A stretch of 64,000 nucleotides of DNA, taken from NCBI RefSeq assembly GCF_003610735.1, contig NZ_RAQM01000006.1, positions 580,274 through 644,273 on the forward strand. Reading direction: 5' to 3'. The stretch is from Tenacibaculum lutimaris. Lineage in GTDB: Bacteria > Bacteroidota > Bacteroidia > Flavobacteriales > Flavobacteriaceae. Position numbers and translations under genes: made by a program. The notes beneath the pieces were generated by a model, which saw only the letters and a list, made by a program, of their open reading frames with translations, did no database searches and was not told the origin of the DNA. Below are positions 52,533-61,843 of the stretch, piece by piece (positions within the stretch are counted from its first letter, which is position 1; each line of letters starts with the position of its first letter).

Positions 52533-53315
52533 TTATTTCCCAGGGAAACTTGGCTTGCGTTTTTCTAAAAATGCGGTGGTTCCTTCTTTGAAATCTTCGG
52601 TTCCAAAACAGTTTCCAAATTCAGTAATTTCTGTATCAAAACCATTTATTCCATCTTTAAAATTATCGTTAACAGCCTTAATTGCTGCGCTGATTGCAAC
52701 AGAAGAGTTGCGCATAATTTTAGAGGCAATTTTTTCAGCTAAAGGAAGTAATTCTTCTTGTGATGTTACATGGTTAACCAAACCAGCGTCTTTTGCTTCA
52801 TCAGCAGTAATCATACCTGCTGTCATGATTAACTCCATGGCTTTTCCTTTACCTACTAGTTGAGGTAAGCGTTGCGTTCCACCATACCCAGGAATAACTC
52901 CTAAAGATACTTCTGGTAAGCCCATTTTAGCATTATCAGAAGCGATTCTAAAATGACAAGCCATAGCTAATTCTAATCCTCCTCCTAAAGCAAAACCATT
53001 TACAGCGGCAATAATAGGGGTAGATAGGTTTTCAACAAAATCAAATAAAATTTCTTGTCCTTTTTTTGCTAACATTCCTCCTTCTTCAACAGAAAAATGA
53101 GCAAATTCAGAAATATCTGCACCAGCAACAAAAGCTTTTTCACCACTTCCTGTAATGATAATTACTTTAATTGCTGAATCATTCTCCAAAGCTTTAAAAG
53201 CATTGTGTAAATCTTCAATTGTTGCTTTGTTTAAAGCGTTTAATTTTTTTGGTCTGTTAATGGTAACAGTTGCTAATCCGTTGTCTTGTTCAACTAAAAT
53301 ATTTTTAAAATTCAT
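52533..53315 (-). CDS. Enoyl-CoA hydratase (crotonase), complete catalytic pair
   Basis: This 260-aa protein has FVAGADISEFA, GFALGGGLELAMACHFRIAS and MGLPEVSLGVIPGYGGTQRL, so both catalytic Glu residues are kept (unlike the crotonase at 13613). It adds water to enoyl-CoA in beta-oxidation. It has 8 nt to the kinase gene upstream and may share its transcript. Confidence 0.95.
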   Translation of the reverse strand: MNFKNILVEQDNGLATVTINRPKKLNALNKATIEDLHNAFKALENDSAIKVIIITGSGEKAFVAGADISEFAHFSVEEGGMLAKKGQEILFDFVENLSTPIIAAVNGFALGGGLELAMACHFRIASDNAKMGLPEVSLGVIPGYGGTQRLPQLVGKGKAMELIMTAGMITADEAKDAGLVNHVTSQEELLPLAEKIASKIMRNSSVAISAAIKAVNDNFKDGINGFDTEITEFGNCFGTEDFKEGTTAFLEKRKPSFPGK

Positions 53316-53323
53316 GATACTAT

Positions 53324-54784
53324 TTATGTTTTTGGTAAAATTACGGTAAAAACGGTTCCTACTCCTTTGGTTGAAGTCAAAGAAATAGATCCGTCATACG
53401 CTTCAATAATATTTTTTATAATCGATAAACCTAGCCCCATACCACTTGTTTTTGTGGTGAATTTAGGTTCGAAAACAAGTTCTTTGTTTTTTTCGCTAAT
53501 TCCCTTACCGTTATCAGAAACCGTAATTTTAACACTGTTACCTTCTGAAGCTACTTTTACTTCTATTTTAGGATTTTTATCAGTTTCTTTTATTGCTTGT
53601 ATAGAGTTTTTAACCAAGTTGGTAACAATTCGTATTAATTGTGTTTTATCAAGACTGGCGTAAAGCTCTTCTTCTTGAGGAAGGTATTCTATATAATCTT
53701 CGGTGAAGATATCTAATGAATGTTTAACAACATCAACAACATTTATTTTTTCACGACGCTGTGTTGGCATTTTAGCAAAGTCAGAAAAGGCAGAGGCAAT
53801 AGAGCTCATTACATCAATTTGTTGAATAAGAGTTTCGCTATATTCAGACATCTTTTCTTTTATATTTGGATCGTTTGGATCAAATTTTCTTTCAAAACTT
53901 TGAACTGATAAACGCATTGGAGTAAGCGGATTTTTAATCTCGTGAGCCACCTGTTTTGCCATTTCTCTCCAAGCTTGTTCACGTTCACTTTTAGCAAGTC
54001 TAGCAGCACTGTCTTCTAACTGGTCTATCATGTTATTGTAGGCAGCTACTAATGAATTAATCTCTGAACTGGCTGAGTTCAACGTAATTTTTTCGTTGCG
54101 TTTATTTAAGCGTGTTTCTTTAATTTTTTCTGAAATTGTTTGAATAGAACGCGTAATATATGTTGATAAGAAATAAGCTAAAACAATAGCAATGATGAGC
54201 ATTAATAAATACACTAATGACAAACGCGAAATAAATTCGCGAAGTTCGTTCTGTTGCTCTTCGTTGTCTTGAGCAATTTGTAGTTCTAGTATTCCAATTC
54301 GTTTAAAACGAGGATCATTAATATATGAGTACGAAGATTGGTAAGTAATTCCTTTTTCGGTTCTACTTTTTAAAATTTTATGATTAGAGTTATTAGCAAG
54401 ATCCTTTATGGTTTCTTTGGGTAGATTTGAACCCTCTTTTTTGTCGAAATTATAAGGAATGGAAGACTTTAATAAATTACCCTCCATATCATACATCGAA
54501 ACCGTAAGCTTATGTACATAGGCAATGTCATAAATTCTGTCTTGAAATATTTTAGATAAATTTTGAGTTGTTACAGGGTAAGTTGTTCTGCGTTTTAACT
54601 CTATTTCTATGTCTTGTTTTGTTGAGAACTCTTTACGTTCAAACCTTGATATATTATAATCTTTAGTTTGTTCGTCGTATTGATAAATTGTAACCAATAC
54701 AATTAAAATAGAAGCCAATAATACTAAAAGTATCATTGACAAGAATATTCTAATTCGTAGCGATATGTTGTTGAAAATGGGCAA
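53324..54784 (-). CDS. HAMP-domain sensor histidine kinase
   Basis: This 486-aa protein has a first helix at 12-32, a periplasmic sensor part (about 33-180), a second helix near 185-208 and HAMP (about 209-260). The HisKA domain has WREMAKQVAHEIKNPLTPMRL with the phospho-acceptor His; the HATPase domain has NLVKNSIQAI, DNGKGI and GLGLSIIKNIIE. It resembles NtrY-type kinases. No response regulator gene is adjacent, so its partner is elsewhere. The lipoprotein gene lies 2 nt upstream. Confidence 0.92.
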   Translation of the reverse strand: MPIFNNISLRIRIFLSMILLVLLASILIVLVTIYQYDEQTKDYNISRFERKEFSTKQDIEIELKRRTTYPVTTQNLSKIFQDRIYDIAYVHKLTVSMYDMEGNLLKSSIPYNFDKKEGSNLPKETIKDLANNSNHKILKSRTEKGITYQSSYSYINDPRFKRIGILELQIAQDNEEQQNELREFISRLSLVYLLMLIIAIVLAYFLSTYITRSIQTISEKIKETRLNKRNEKITLNSASSEINSLVAAYNNMIDQLEDSAARLAKSEREQAWREMAKQVAHEIKNPLTPMRLSVQSFERKFDPNDPNIKEKMSEYSETLIQQIDVMSSIASAFSDFAKMPTQRREKINVVDVVKHSLDIFTEDYIEYLPQEEELYASLDKTQLIRIVTNLVKNSIQAIKETDKNPKIEVKVASEGNSVKITVSDNGKGISEKNKELVFEPKFTTKTSGMGLGLSIIKNIIEAYDGSISLTSTKGVGTVFTVILPKT

Positions 54785-54786
54785 GC

Positions 54787-55293
54787 TTATAATTTAATTT
54801 TTTTAGTTTTCATTAATAGAGTATCGTCCTTTTCACCATCGTTATCCCAATCGTAAGTAGAGGTAGCTTCAAAGCCGTTTTTAGCTATTTTTATTGTGTA
54901 CCAAGCTTGTACCTGATTTCCTAAATACAAATAATCTACAAATAAACTATCTCCCTTAGTTTCCCACTTCCCAACGGTTTCACCTACTTTTTTTCCATCA
55001 GGTTGTACGAACCAAGCAGCAAAGGTTCCATCATTTTTATAAGAAGATTGCGCTTTTCCTGATTCTGGTTTGCTAAAATCGTCTTCAAAAACAGAAGAGC
55101 TATCAGTTTCGTTAGCTGTTAAATATTCTATTTTTAAATAGGTAGTTTCCCAATTGCCAACCAAATAATTTTTCAGCAAAGGTTTTGTTGAAGTTATTTC
55201 GTTCACTTTTTCGTTGCTTTCTTTTTTTTCTTGTTTACACGTGGCAAAAAACATTCCGAAAATTAATGTTGCAATAAAATAATGTGTTCTCAT
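54787..55293 (-). CDS. Hypothetical lipoprotein, 168 aa
   Basis: Lipobox near residue 19 (MFFATCKQ). The mature part is beta-rich: LVGNWETTYLKIEYL, GKWETKGDSLFVDYLY and an acidic Asp motif YDWDNDGEKDDTLL. A lipocalin-like or DUF-type beta domain is likely but not named. It lies 5 nt after holB and 2 nt before the kinase gene, so it may act with the kinase at the cell surface. Confidence 0.82.
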   Translation of the reverse strand: MRTHYFIATLIFGMFFATCKQEKKESNEKVNEITSTKPLLKNYLVGNWETTYLKIEYLTANETDSSSVFEDDFSKPESGKAQSSYKNDGTFAAWFVQPDGKKVGETVGKWETKGDSLFVDYLYLGNQVQAWYTIKIAKNGFEATSTYDWDNDGEKDDTLLMKTKKIKL

Positions 55294-55298
55294 AACTA

Positions 55299-56450
55299 TT
55301 ATGATTGAAGTTTTTCTTCCTTAGTGTGTAACAAACGTGTTAGTTTGATTGATAAATCTAATAAAATAATTTTAGCATTTCCATTTCTTTCAATATGATA
55401 TTGTGCGTCACTTACTTCTTTTTCAATAGTCATGATATTACCACTGTGAACGAAAGGAGCAAATTTTGATAACTCGAAATTTGCTGATTGTGTTTCTAAA
55501 AACACTAAATCAGGGGTTCCGTAATTAAGTAATAAAGCTTGTCTAAAAAATTGTAAACAATACTGTAAAAACTGTTTTTGTGTTTCACGTCCTGTTTTTG
55601 AAATTTCTTCTGACCAACCAATTAAATCTTGAATAACAGCAGCGTTTCCTTTGGCTCTAAAGGCAGCGCGAATCCATGTGATAAACCATTGTTCGAAAAC
55701 TAAATCGTTAGAATTGTTGTTTAATATATGTAATGCTTTATTATAATTTCCTTCGGATTGATGCGCAATTTTAATTGCTTCATTTTCTGAAATTCCTTTT
55801 TGCTGAACTAAAGTAGTTGCAATATCACTTTCACTTAATGCAGGAAAATGTAGAGCTTGACATCTAGATTTTATAGTATTTATAATTTGCTCTTCATCTT
55901 CAGTCACTAAAATAAATACTGTTTTACTAGGTGGTTCTTCTATGAGTTTTAATAATTTATTTGAAGCGGCAACATTCATTTTTTCCGCCATCCAAATAAC
56001 CATTACTTTAAAACCACCTTCGTACGATTTTAGCTGTAGTTTTTTTACGATATCTTCTGCTTCGTCTACCCCAATTTGTCCTTGTTTGTTTTCTACGCCT
56101 ATGTGTTGTAACCAATTAAACAAACTTCCGTAAGGTTGTTTTTCAATAAAAGATCTCCAATCATCTAAGAATAAATTACTAACGGGATGTTTTTTTACCG
56201 AATCGTTTGTAGTAACTGGAAAAGCAAAATGCAAATCAGGATGCTGTAATTTATTACACTTAATATTGCAAGCTTCAGCGTTATCTGAAAAATTACACAA
56301 TAAATATTGAGCATAGGCTATTGCCATAGGTAATGTTCCGCTACCTTCTTTACCAATAAAGAGTTGTGCGTGCGGAATTCTATTGTTTTCAGCAGATTGC
56401 TGTAGGTGTTTTTTTATATGTTCTTGCCCAATAATATCGTTAAAAATCAT
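55299..56450 (-). CDS. holB: DNA polymerase III subunit delta-prime
   Basis: This 383-aa protein starts MIFNDIIGQEHIKKHLQQS with the clamp-loader N-terminus RIPHAQLFIGKEGSGTLPMA, where the Walker A lysine is not the usual GxxGxGKT. A Cys cluster CNFSDNAEACNIKC and a sensor motif KLLKLIEEPPSKTVFILVT follow. Part of the DnaX clamp loader. The start is the ATG at 56450; a longer frame overlaps the promoter area of feoA. Confidence 0.9.
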   Translation of the reverse strand: MIFNDIIGQEHIKKHLQQSAENNRIPHAQLFIGKEGSGTLPMAIAYAQYLLCNFSDNAEACNIKCNKLQHPDLHFAFPVTTNDSVKKHPVSNLFLDDWRSFIEKQPYGSLFNWLQHIGVENKQGQIGVDEAEDIVKKLQLKSYEGGFKVMVIWMAEKMNVAASNKLLKLIEEPPSKTVFILVTEDEEQIINTIKSRCQALHFPALSESDIATTLVQQKGISENEAIKIAHQSEGNYNKALHILNNNSNDLVFEQWFITWIRAAFRAKGNAAVIQDLIGWSEEISKTGRETQKQFLQYCLQFFRQALLLNYGTPDLVFLETQSANFELSKFAPFVHSGNIMTIEKEVSDAQYHIERNGNAKIILLDLSIKLTRLLHTKEEKLQS

Positions 56451-56496
56451 ACCACAAATATAAGATATCAAACATAGAGAACAACCGATTGTGAGC

Positions 56497-56551
56497 AAAC
56501 AATATATTGTTTCAATATATTGTTTAGAATGATTCTATTTTAGTATATTTG
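56497..56551 (+). promoter_or_regulatory. Promoter and operator-like palindromes of feoA
   Basis: AAACAATATATTGTTT (56497-56512) is a perfect palindrome and is followed by a second CAATATATTGTTT. TAGAATGATTCTA (56525-56537) is a 6-1-6 palindrome, Fur-like in its arrangement. TATATTTG (56544-56551) is a TAnnTTTG box; TTG (56520-56522) lies 21 nt upstream. The TAGAATGATTCTA palindrome sits between the -33 and -7 boxes, so a repressor there could block RNA polymerase. Confidence 0.6.
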
Positions 56552-56563
56552 CTAGCTTAAAAT

Positions 56564-56797
56564 ATGTGTTTTTTGAGTACAATTGCATCATTACAAATCG
56601 GAGAAAAAGGAATTATATCTGAAGAGTGTTTAGATAAGATTCCGTTAAAGTTGTTAGAAATGGGGTGTTTGCCTGGAACAGAAGTTGAATTGCTTCAAAT
56701 AGCTCCGTTAAAAGATCCTATGTACATTTGTGTAAATGGGAGTCATTTAGCAATTAGAAAAGAAACCGCTTGTCAAATATCAATACTTAAATTATAG
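56564..56797 (+). CDS. feoA: Ferrous iron transport protein FeoA
   Basis: This 77-aa SH3-like protein has LLEMGCLPGTEVELLQIAPLKDP and ICVNGSHLAIRKETA, typical of FeoA. It supports FeoB at the cytoplasmic face. The start is 13 nt after the -7 box, so the leader is minimal or absent; TTG at 56576 is an alternative. feoB follows after 3 nt. Confidence 0.92.
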   Translation: MCFLSTIASLQIGEKGIISEECLDKIPLKLLEMGCLPGTEVELLQIAPLKDPMYICVNGSHLAIRKETACQISILKL

Positions 56798-56800
56798 CCG

Positions 56801-58906
56801 ATGAGCGATCGTATTAAAGTAGCATTAATTGGAAATCCCAATACAGGAAAAACATCATTATTCAATCAGCTTACAGGTCTAAATCAAAAGGTAGGAAACT
56901 ATCCAGGGGTTACTGTTGATAAAAAACAAGGAGTCTCTAAACTACCAAATGGTAAAAGTGCTACAATTACAGATTTACCTGGTACGTATAGTATCAATCC
57001 AACTTCTTTAGATGAAAGTATCGTTTTAAAAACTTTAATGACAGCGCATCGAGAAGATAAGCCAGATATGATTGTTGTGGTTGCAGATATTGAAAACTTA
57101 AAGCGAAACTTATTGTTGTTTTCTCAAATTCAAGATTTAGAAATCCCAACGGTTTTAGCTTTAAACATGGCAGATCAGCTACAGCGTAAAGGAATTTCGA
57201 TAGATATACCTGCTTTAGAAAAAGAATTGAACACTAAAGTAGTGTTAATGTCGGCAAGAAATAATGAAGGGGTAGATGATTTGAAAAGTGTAATTGCCAA
57301 TTATGAATCGTTACAAGTTTATTCAAACTTTAATGAGCTAGCAGATAAAATAGATACCAATTATTTTAATAAACTATCTTCAGTAAGTACTGAGTTTTCA
57401 GCCTATGAAATATGGATGTTGCTTACTAAAAAGCGTACATCATTACTTTCTAACGAAGAAAAGGAAAAAATAAAGGAGTTTGAAGAAGAGGAAGCTGTAC
57501 AGAAAAAACACCAGCATAAAGAAACAATCTACAGGTATCAAAAAATAAATAATATCTTAAAGAAAACCTATCAGGTAGATGTTTCAAAAGCTACAGATAT
57601 GCGTAGTAAGCTTGATAGAGTTTTTACACATAAAATATTTGGGTATGTAATTTTCTTTGGGTTACTATTGCTGATCTTTCAATCAATTTTTGATTGGGCG
57701 TCTACCCCAATGGATTTTATAGATGGTTTATTTGCAGATATTGCAGAATTTACCAAAGCACAATTACCAGCAGGAATGTTTACCGACTTACTTACAGATG
57801 GTATTATTCCGGGTGTTGGTGGTGTAGTGATTTTTATTCCACAGATAGCCATTTTATTTCTGTTTATTTCTATTCTTGAAGAGACAGGTTATATGAGTAG
57901 AGTGGTGTTTTTAATGGATAAGATTATGCGTAAATTCGGAATGAGTGGTAAAAGTGTAATTCCTTTAATTTCAGGAACTGCATGTGCAATACCAGCAATA
58001 ATGGCAACTCGTACTATTGGTAGTTGGAAAGAACGTTTAATTACCATTTTGGTAACGCCATTTACAACTTGTTCTGCACGATTACCAGTATATGCAATTC
58101 TAATCGCATTAATAATTCCTGATACTAAATTATTTGGTTTTTTAAGTTTACAAGGTTTTACTTTGTTAGCTCTGTATGTTTTAGGTTTTGCAGCGGCAAT
58201 TATAGCGGCGTACGTATTGCATAAAACATTAAAAATTAAAAACAATTCGCTTTTTGTAGTTGAAATGCCTAATTACAAAGTACCATCAGTAAAAAATGTG
58301 TTTTTTGATGTGTTAGATAAAACCAAAGCATTTGTTTCTGGAGCAGGAAAAATCATTTTAGCAATCTCAATTGTATTATGGTTTTTAGCATCTCACGGAC
58401 CGTCGGCTTTTGAAAATGCAGAAAAAAATGTAGTTGAAAATGTAGCAAATCAACAATTATTAGAAGAAGAATTGTCGAAGAAAATAGCTTCAGCTAAATT
58501 AGAAAATTCGTATATTGGAATAGCAGGAAAAACATTAGAGCCAGTGGTGAAACCATTAGGCTATGACTGGAAAATAGGAATCGGATTAATTAGTTCTTTT
58601 GCTGCTCGTGAAGTGTTTATTGGTACACTGGCTACTATTTATAGTGTTGAAGATGATGGTGAAGACTCAACTACGATTAAACAAAAAATGGAGTCAGAAA
58701 TTAATCCAGATACTGGTGAAAAGCGATTCAATTTTGCTACAGGAATATCTTTATTGTTGTTTTACGCATTTGCAATGCAATGTATGGCAACCTTGGCAAT
58801 CGTAAAACGTGAAACAAAAAGCTGGAAGTGGCCATTGGTTCAATTAGTAAGCATGGGTATTTTAGCTTACTTATCTGCTTTTGTAGCCTATCAAATCTTA
58901 AGCTAA
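56801..58906 (+). CDS. feoB: Ferrous iron transporter FeoB
   Basis: This 701-aa protein has an N-terminal G domain (GNPNTGKTSLFNQL, GNYPGVTV, LPGTYS, NMAD) and a charged linker. The membrane gate repeats contain GFGLL-like helices with ATRTIGSWKERLITILVTPFTTCSARLP-type Gate motifs (shown here only in part) and FAAREVFIGTLATIY. It imports Fe2+ through the inner membrane. Its last base is shared with the next ATG. Confidence 0.97.
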   Translation: MSDRIKVALIGNPNTGKTSLFNQLTGLNQKVGNYPGVTVDKKQGVSKLPNGKSATITDLPGTYSINPTSLDESIVLKTLMTAHREDKPDMIVVVADIENLKRNLLLFSQIQDLEIPTVLALNMADQLQRKGISIDIPALEKELNTKVVLMSARNNEGVDDLKSVIANYESLQVYSNFNELADKIDTNYFNKLSSVSTEFSAYEIWMLLTKKRTSLLSNEEKEKIKEFEEEEAVQKKHQHKETIYRYQKINNILKKTYQVDVSKATDMRSKLDRVFTHKIFGYVIFFGLLLLIFQSIFDWASTPMDFIDGLFADIAEFTKAQLPAGMFTDLLTDGIIPGVGGVVIFIPQIAILFLFISILEETGYMSRVVFLMDKIMRKFGMSGKSVIPLISGTACAIPAIMATRTIGSWKERLITILVTPFTTCSARLPVYAILIALIIPDTKLFGFLSLQGFTLLALYVLGFAAAIIAAYVLHKTLKIKNNSLFVVEMPNYKVPSVKNVFFDVLDKTKAFVSGAGKIILAISIVLWFLASHGPSAFENAEKNVVENVANQQLLEEELSKKIASAKLENSYIGIAGKTLEPVVKPLGYDWKIGIGLISSFAAREVFIGTLATIYSVEDDGEDSTTIKQKMESEINPDTGEKRFNFATGISLLLFYAFAMQCMATLAIVKRETKSWKWPLVQLVSMGILAYLSAFVAYQILS

Positions 58907-59019
58907 TGCAAGAAATTTTAACATATTTAGTTGTTTTAGGGGCAGTTGTTTTTTTAGTTAAAAAGTTTTTCTTCAAGACTAAAAAAGATAAATGTGATAC
59001 CAATTGCGGTTGTTCTTAA
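58906..59019 (+). CDS. FeoB-associated Cys-rich membrane protein, 37 aa
   Basis: MQEILTYLVVLGAVVFLVKK is a single helix, then KFFFKTKKDKCDTNCGCS with three Cys in the last nine residues. The start overlaps the feoB stop (TAATG). It fits the small Cys-rich FeoB-partner family (PF12669-type), which may bind Fe or an Fe-S cluster. Too short for most gene finders. Confidence 0.75.
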   Translation: MQEILTYLVVLGAVVFLVKKFFFKTKKDKCDTNCGCS

Positions 59020-59121
59020 AAACCTTTAACACTAACTTATTACTGCAGTTTTGGTAAAAGATGTAAGTTTGTGGTATTATACTTGATAAGTATTAAAAGG
59101 AAGTAATTAGTAAAATTTAAT

Positions 59122-59625
59122 ATGAAAAAAATACTTTTAGTAGCTGTAGTTTTTGTCAGCTCTTTTGCGCAAGCGCAACAAGAAATTAAAGCAGATTTAT
59201 TTGATGCTTTAGCTTTTAAAACATTAGAATTATCGTATGAATATTATACAACAGAACGTTCGTCAATCGGTATTTCAGCATTGTTTAATTTTGAAAAAAG
59301 ATCGGCTGACTTCAAATACAACGAAAAACAAATGTTTACTCCATTCTTCCGTCATTATTTTACCGATAGCAGTAATTGGAATTATTTTGGAGAAGTTTTT
59401 ATGGGTATAAATACAGGTGAAAGAGAAGTTACGGTAGAAGGAACAACTCTTAAACAATATAAGGAATATACTGATGGAGCTTTGGGTATTGCATTCGGAT
59501 CGAAATATGTGTCGTCAGGAGGTTTTGTACTTGATATCTATGGAGGTTTAGGTAGAAATTTATTTACTTCAGAATCTCGTGCAGTTGTACCTAGGGTAGG
59601 AATAAATTTAGGATATCGTTTTTAA
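59122..59625 (+). CDS. DUF3575-type outer-membrane beta protein
   Basis: This 167-aa protein has a signal peptide (residues 1-18, FAQA). Beta strands alternate with turns (LSYEYYTTERSSIGISALF, FTPFFRHYFTDSSNWNYFGE), and it ends in Phe (GINLGYRF), as outer-membrane barrels do. The best-recognised family is DUF3575. It follows the feo genes by 102 nt and has its own terminator. The function is unknown. Confidence 0.8.
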   Translation: MKKILLVAVVFVSSFAQAQQEIKADLFDALAFKTLELSYEYYTTERSSIGISALFNFEKRSADFKYNEKQMFTPFFRHYFTDSSNWNYFGEVFMGINTGEREVTVEGTTLKQYKEYTDGALGIAFGSKYVSSGGFVLDIYGGLGRNLFTSESRAVVPRVGINLGYRF

Positions 59626-59650
59626 AATATTCAACTTAAATAAAGAATAA

Positions 59651-59676
59651 AAAAAGCTCGCAATTGCGAGCTTTTT
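59651..59676. terminator. Bidirectional terminator
   Basis: AAAAAGCTCGCA and TGCGAGCTTTTT form a 12-bp stem with a 2-nt centre between converging genes. Confidence 0.92.
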
Positions 59677-59713
59677 TTTAGTTTATGATTTATTCAGAAG
59701 TCTAATGAACTAT

Positions 59714-60988
59714 TTAGTTAAGCTTTTTCTTTTGAATAAAATTAGCGATTACAAAACTTAAAATAGCTGGCAATACCCATCCTAAATTTTGGTTGGCAAA
59801 CGGAATGGTGTTTTTAATTTCAGATAAATATTCAGTATCAATAATAAATCCTAAAAAGTCTGGAATGCTAAATAGAAAAGTAACAGCAACCACAATTTTA
59901 AATACAGTAGTAGAGGTGTATTTTTCAGGAAGTACATTTAATATAATTAAAATGATAGTTATCGGGTAAATAAACATCAATGCTGGTAATGCAATGTTTA
60001 TAATATATTTTACATCGAACTGGCCTACAGCAATTCCTAATAAACAACCAATAATAGCAGTGATTATAAAAACTTTTTGAGAATTGTTGTTAATTCCCTT
60101 GAAATAATCAGCAGTACCTGTGATAATTCCAACAGCTGTTGTAAAACATGCTAAAGCAACTAAAACGCTTAAAAATACACTTCCAATATTTCCTAGTGTT
60201 TGGTAACTTAAAGAATTTAAAATTTCTGTTCTAGTAGCATCTTCTCCAAAAGTAGAACTAAACAGAACACCGTTGTAAATAAGACCCGCATAGATAATTA
60301 ACAAACCGAAACCTGCAATTAATCCAGCTTTAGTAATTAATTCTTTTTTTTCTTCAAAGGAAGTATTGGTGTTAAAATTCATAGAAACGACTAAAACACC
60401 ACCAACAACTATCGAAGCAATAGCATCAAAAGTTTGATATCCTTCTAACAAACCATCTACAAAAGGCATTTTAAAAGATGATGGATTTACAGCTTCAGGA
60501 GCGGTAAAAATTCCAACAAAAATAATAGCCAACAAAATAAAGATGATGAGCGGTGTTAAGAACTTTCCTAATAATTCTAATACTTTTGATCGGTTTATTG
60601 AAAATATAAAAACCAATCCGAAATAAATACTACTAGTAAGCAAAGAGCTACTGTCAAAATAAGGAGCAATAGCCATTTCATGCGTTACAGATGCAGTTCT
60701 AGGTGCAGGTAAGGCAAGACAAATAGCGTACATTATAAAGCAGTAAACAAGGCTAAATGAATGAGATACTTTTTTACCAAAATCATACATGGTGCCTTGT
60801 AATCGTGCATGTGCTAAAATTCCTAGCATAGGAATAAAGACTGCTGTAACAAAAAAACCAAGGGTAACCCAAATCCATAGGTTTCCTGCATTTTTTCCTA
60901 AAAGAGGGGGTAAAATTAAATTTCCAGCTCCAAAAAACATTGAAAATAAAGCAAACCCGTTTATAAATATCTCCTTAGTTTTGTGCAT
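59714..60988 (-). CDS. brnQ: Branched-chain amino acid carrier BrnQ
   Basis: This 424-aa protein has 12 helices. It starts with NGFALFSMFFGAGNLILPPLLG (shown in part), with FVTAVFIPMLGILAHARLQ and LVALACFTTAVGIITGTADYF, typical of LIVCS Na+/branched-chain amino acid symporters. It takes up Leu, Ile and Val across the inner membrane. Confidence 0.93.
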   Translation of the reverse strand: MHKTKEIFINGFALFSMFFGAGNLILPPLLGKNAGNLWIWVTLGFFVTAVFIPMLGILAHARLQGTMYDFGKKVSHSFSLVYCFIMYAICLALPAPRTASVTHEMAIAPYFDSSSLLTSSIYFGLVFIFSINRSKVLELLGKFLTPLIIFILLAIIFVGIFTAPEAVNPSSFKMPFVDGLLEGYQTFDAIASIVVGGVLVVSMNFNTNTSFEEKKELITKAGLIAGFGLLIIYAGLIYNGVLFSSTFGEDATRTEILNSLSYQTLGNIGSVFLSVLVALACFTTAVGIITGTADYFKGINNNSQKVFIITAIIGCLLGIAVGQFDVKYIINIALPALMFIYPITIILIILNVLPEKYTSTTVFKIVVAVTFLFSIPDFLGFIIDTEYLSEIKNTIPFANQNLGWVLPAILSFVIANFIQKKKLN

Positions 60989-61027
60989 CGTTTAACAAAT
61001 TAATAGACGAGCAATATACATTAAAAA

Positions 61028-61801
61028 ATGATTGTAAAATTTAAGGAAACCACGGTTTTTTATACTGATACTGGTAAAGGAAATAGTGTTGTTTTATTAC
61101 ATGGATTTTTAGAAAATAATACCATGTGGAATACTGTTGTTGAGAAAATTTCTAAACGAAATCGTGTGATTTGTATTGATTTGTTAGGTCATGGAAAAAC
61201 AGGGAGTATTGGATATATTCATTCGATGGAAGAAATGGCAGAAGCAGTAAAAACAGTGTTACAAGAATTAAAAATTCGTAGAGCTATTTTTATTGGGCAT
61301 TCAATGGGAGGGTATGTTGCGCTTGCTTTTGCAGAAAAATATCTGAAGAATGTAAAAGGATTATGTTTGCTAAACTCTACTTCACAAGCAGACAGCGAAG
61401 AAAGAAAAAAGTTGCGCCTCAGAGCTAACGAGATGGCAAAAGAAAACTATGAAACCTTAGTGAAAATGTCGATAGGTAATTTATTTGCTGAACAAACCCG
61501 AGAACAATTTTCAGAAGTAATAGATAAAATAAGAATAGAAGCATTAAAAACTCCAGTAAGAGGATACATTGCAGCAAGTGAAGGAATGCGTTTACGTGAA
61601 AATAAAGAGGAAGTTTTGCAAACAATTGATAAACGATTAATGATTGCAGGAAAACAAGATTCGATATTAAGCTATGAATCTGTTGTAAAAGAATCGAATA
61701 GAACAAATACACCTTTAGTCGAATTACCTAACGGTCATATGAGTCATATTGAAGCAAAAGAAGAACTCTTAGAAGCGTTAACTAACTTTGTGAAATCCTA
61801 A
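61028..61801 (+). CDS. Alpha/beta hydrolase
   Basis: This 257-aa protein has VVLLHGFLENNTMWN (oxyanion), the nucleophile elbow FIGHSMGGYVALAF, Asp in MIAGKQDSILS and the catalytic His in LPNGHMSHIEAKE. The complete Ser-Asp-His triad supports activity; the substrate (ester, lactone or thioester) is unknown. It is 42 nt before upp. Confidence 0.92.
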   Translation: MIVKFKETTVFYTDTGKGNSVVLLHGFLENNTMWNTVVEKISKRNRVICIDLLGHGKTGSIGYIHSMEEMAEAVKTVLQELKIRRAIFIGHSMGGYVALAFAEKYLKNVKGLCLLNSTSQADSEERKKLRLRANEMAKENYETLVKMSIGNLFAEQTREQFSEVIDKIRIEALKTPVRGYIAASEGMRLRENKEEVLQTIDKRLMIAGKQDSILSYESVVKESNRTNTPLVELPNGHMSHIEAKEELLEALTNFVKS

Positions 61802-61812
61802 TAAATTTCTGT

Positions 61813-61820
61813 TACTTTTG
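61813..61820 (+). promoter_or_regulatory. -7 box of upp
   Basis: TACTTTTG matches TAnnTTTG, 23 nt upstream of the upp ATG, in the gap after the hydrolase. Confidence 0.5.
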
Positions 61821-61843
61821 TAAAGTTCTAAAAATATAAGTCA

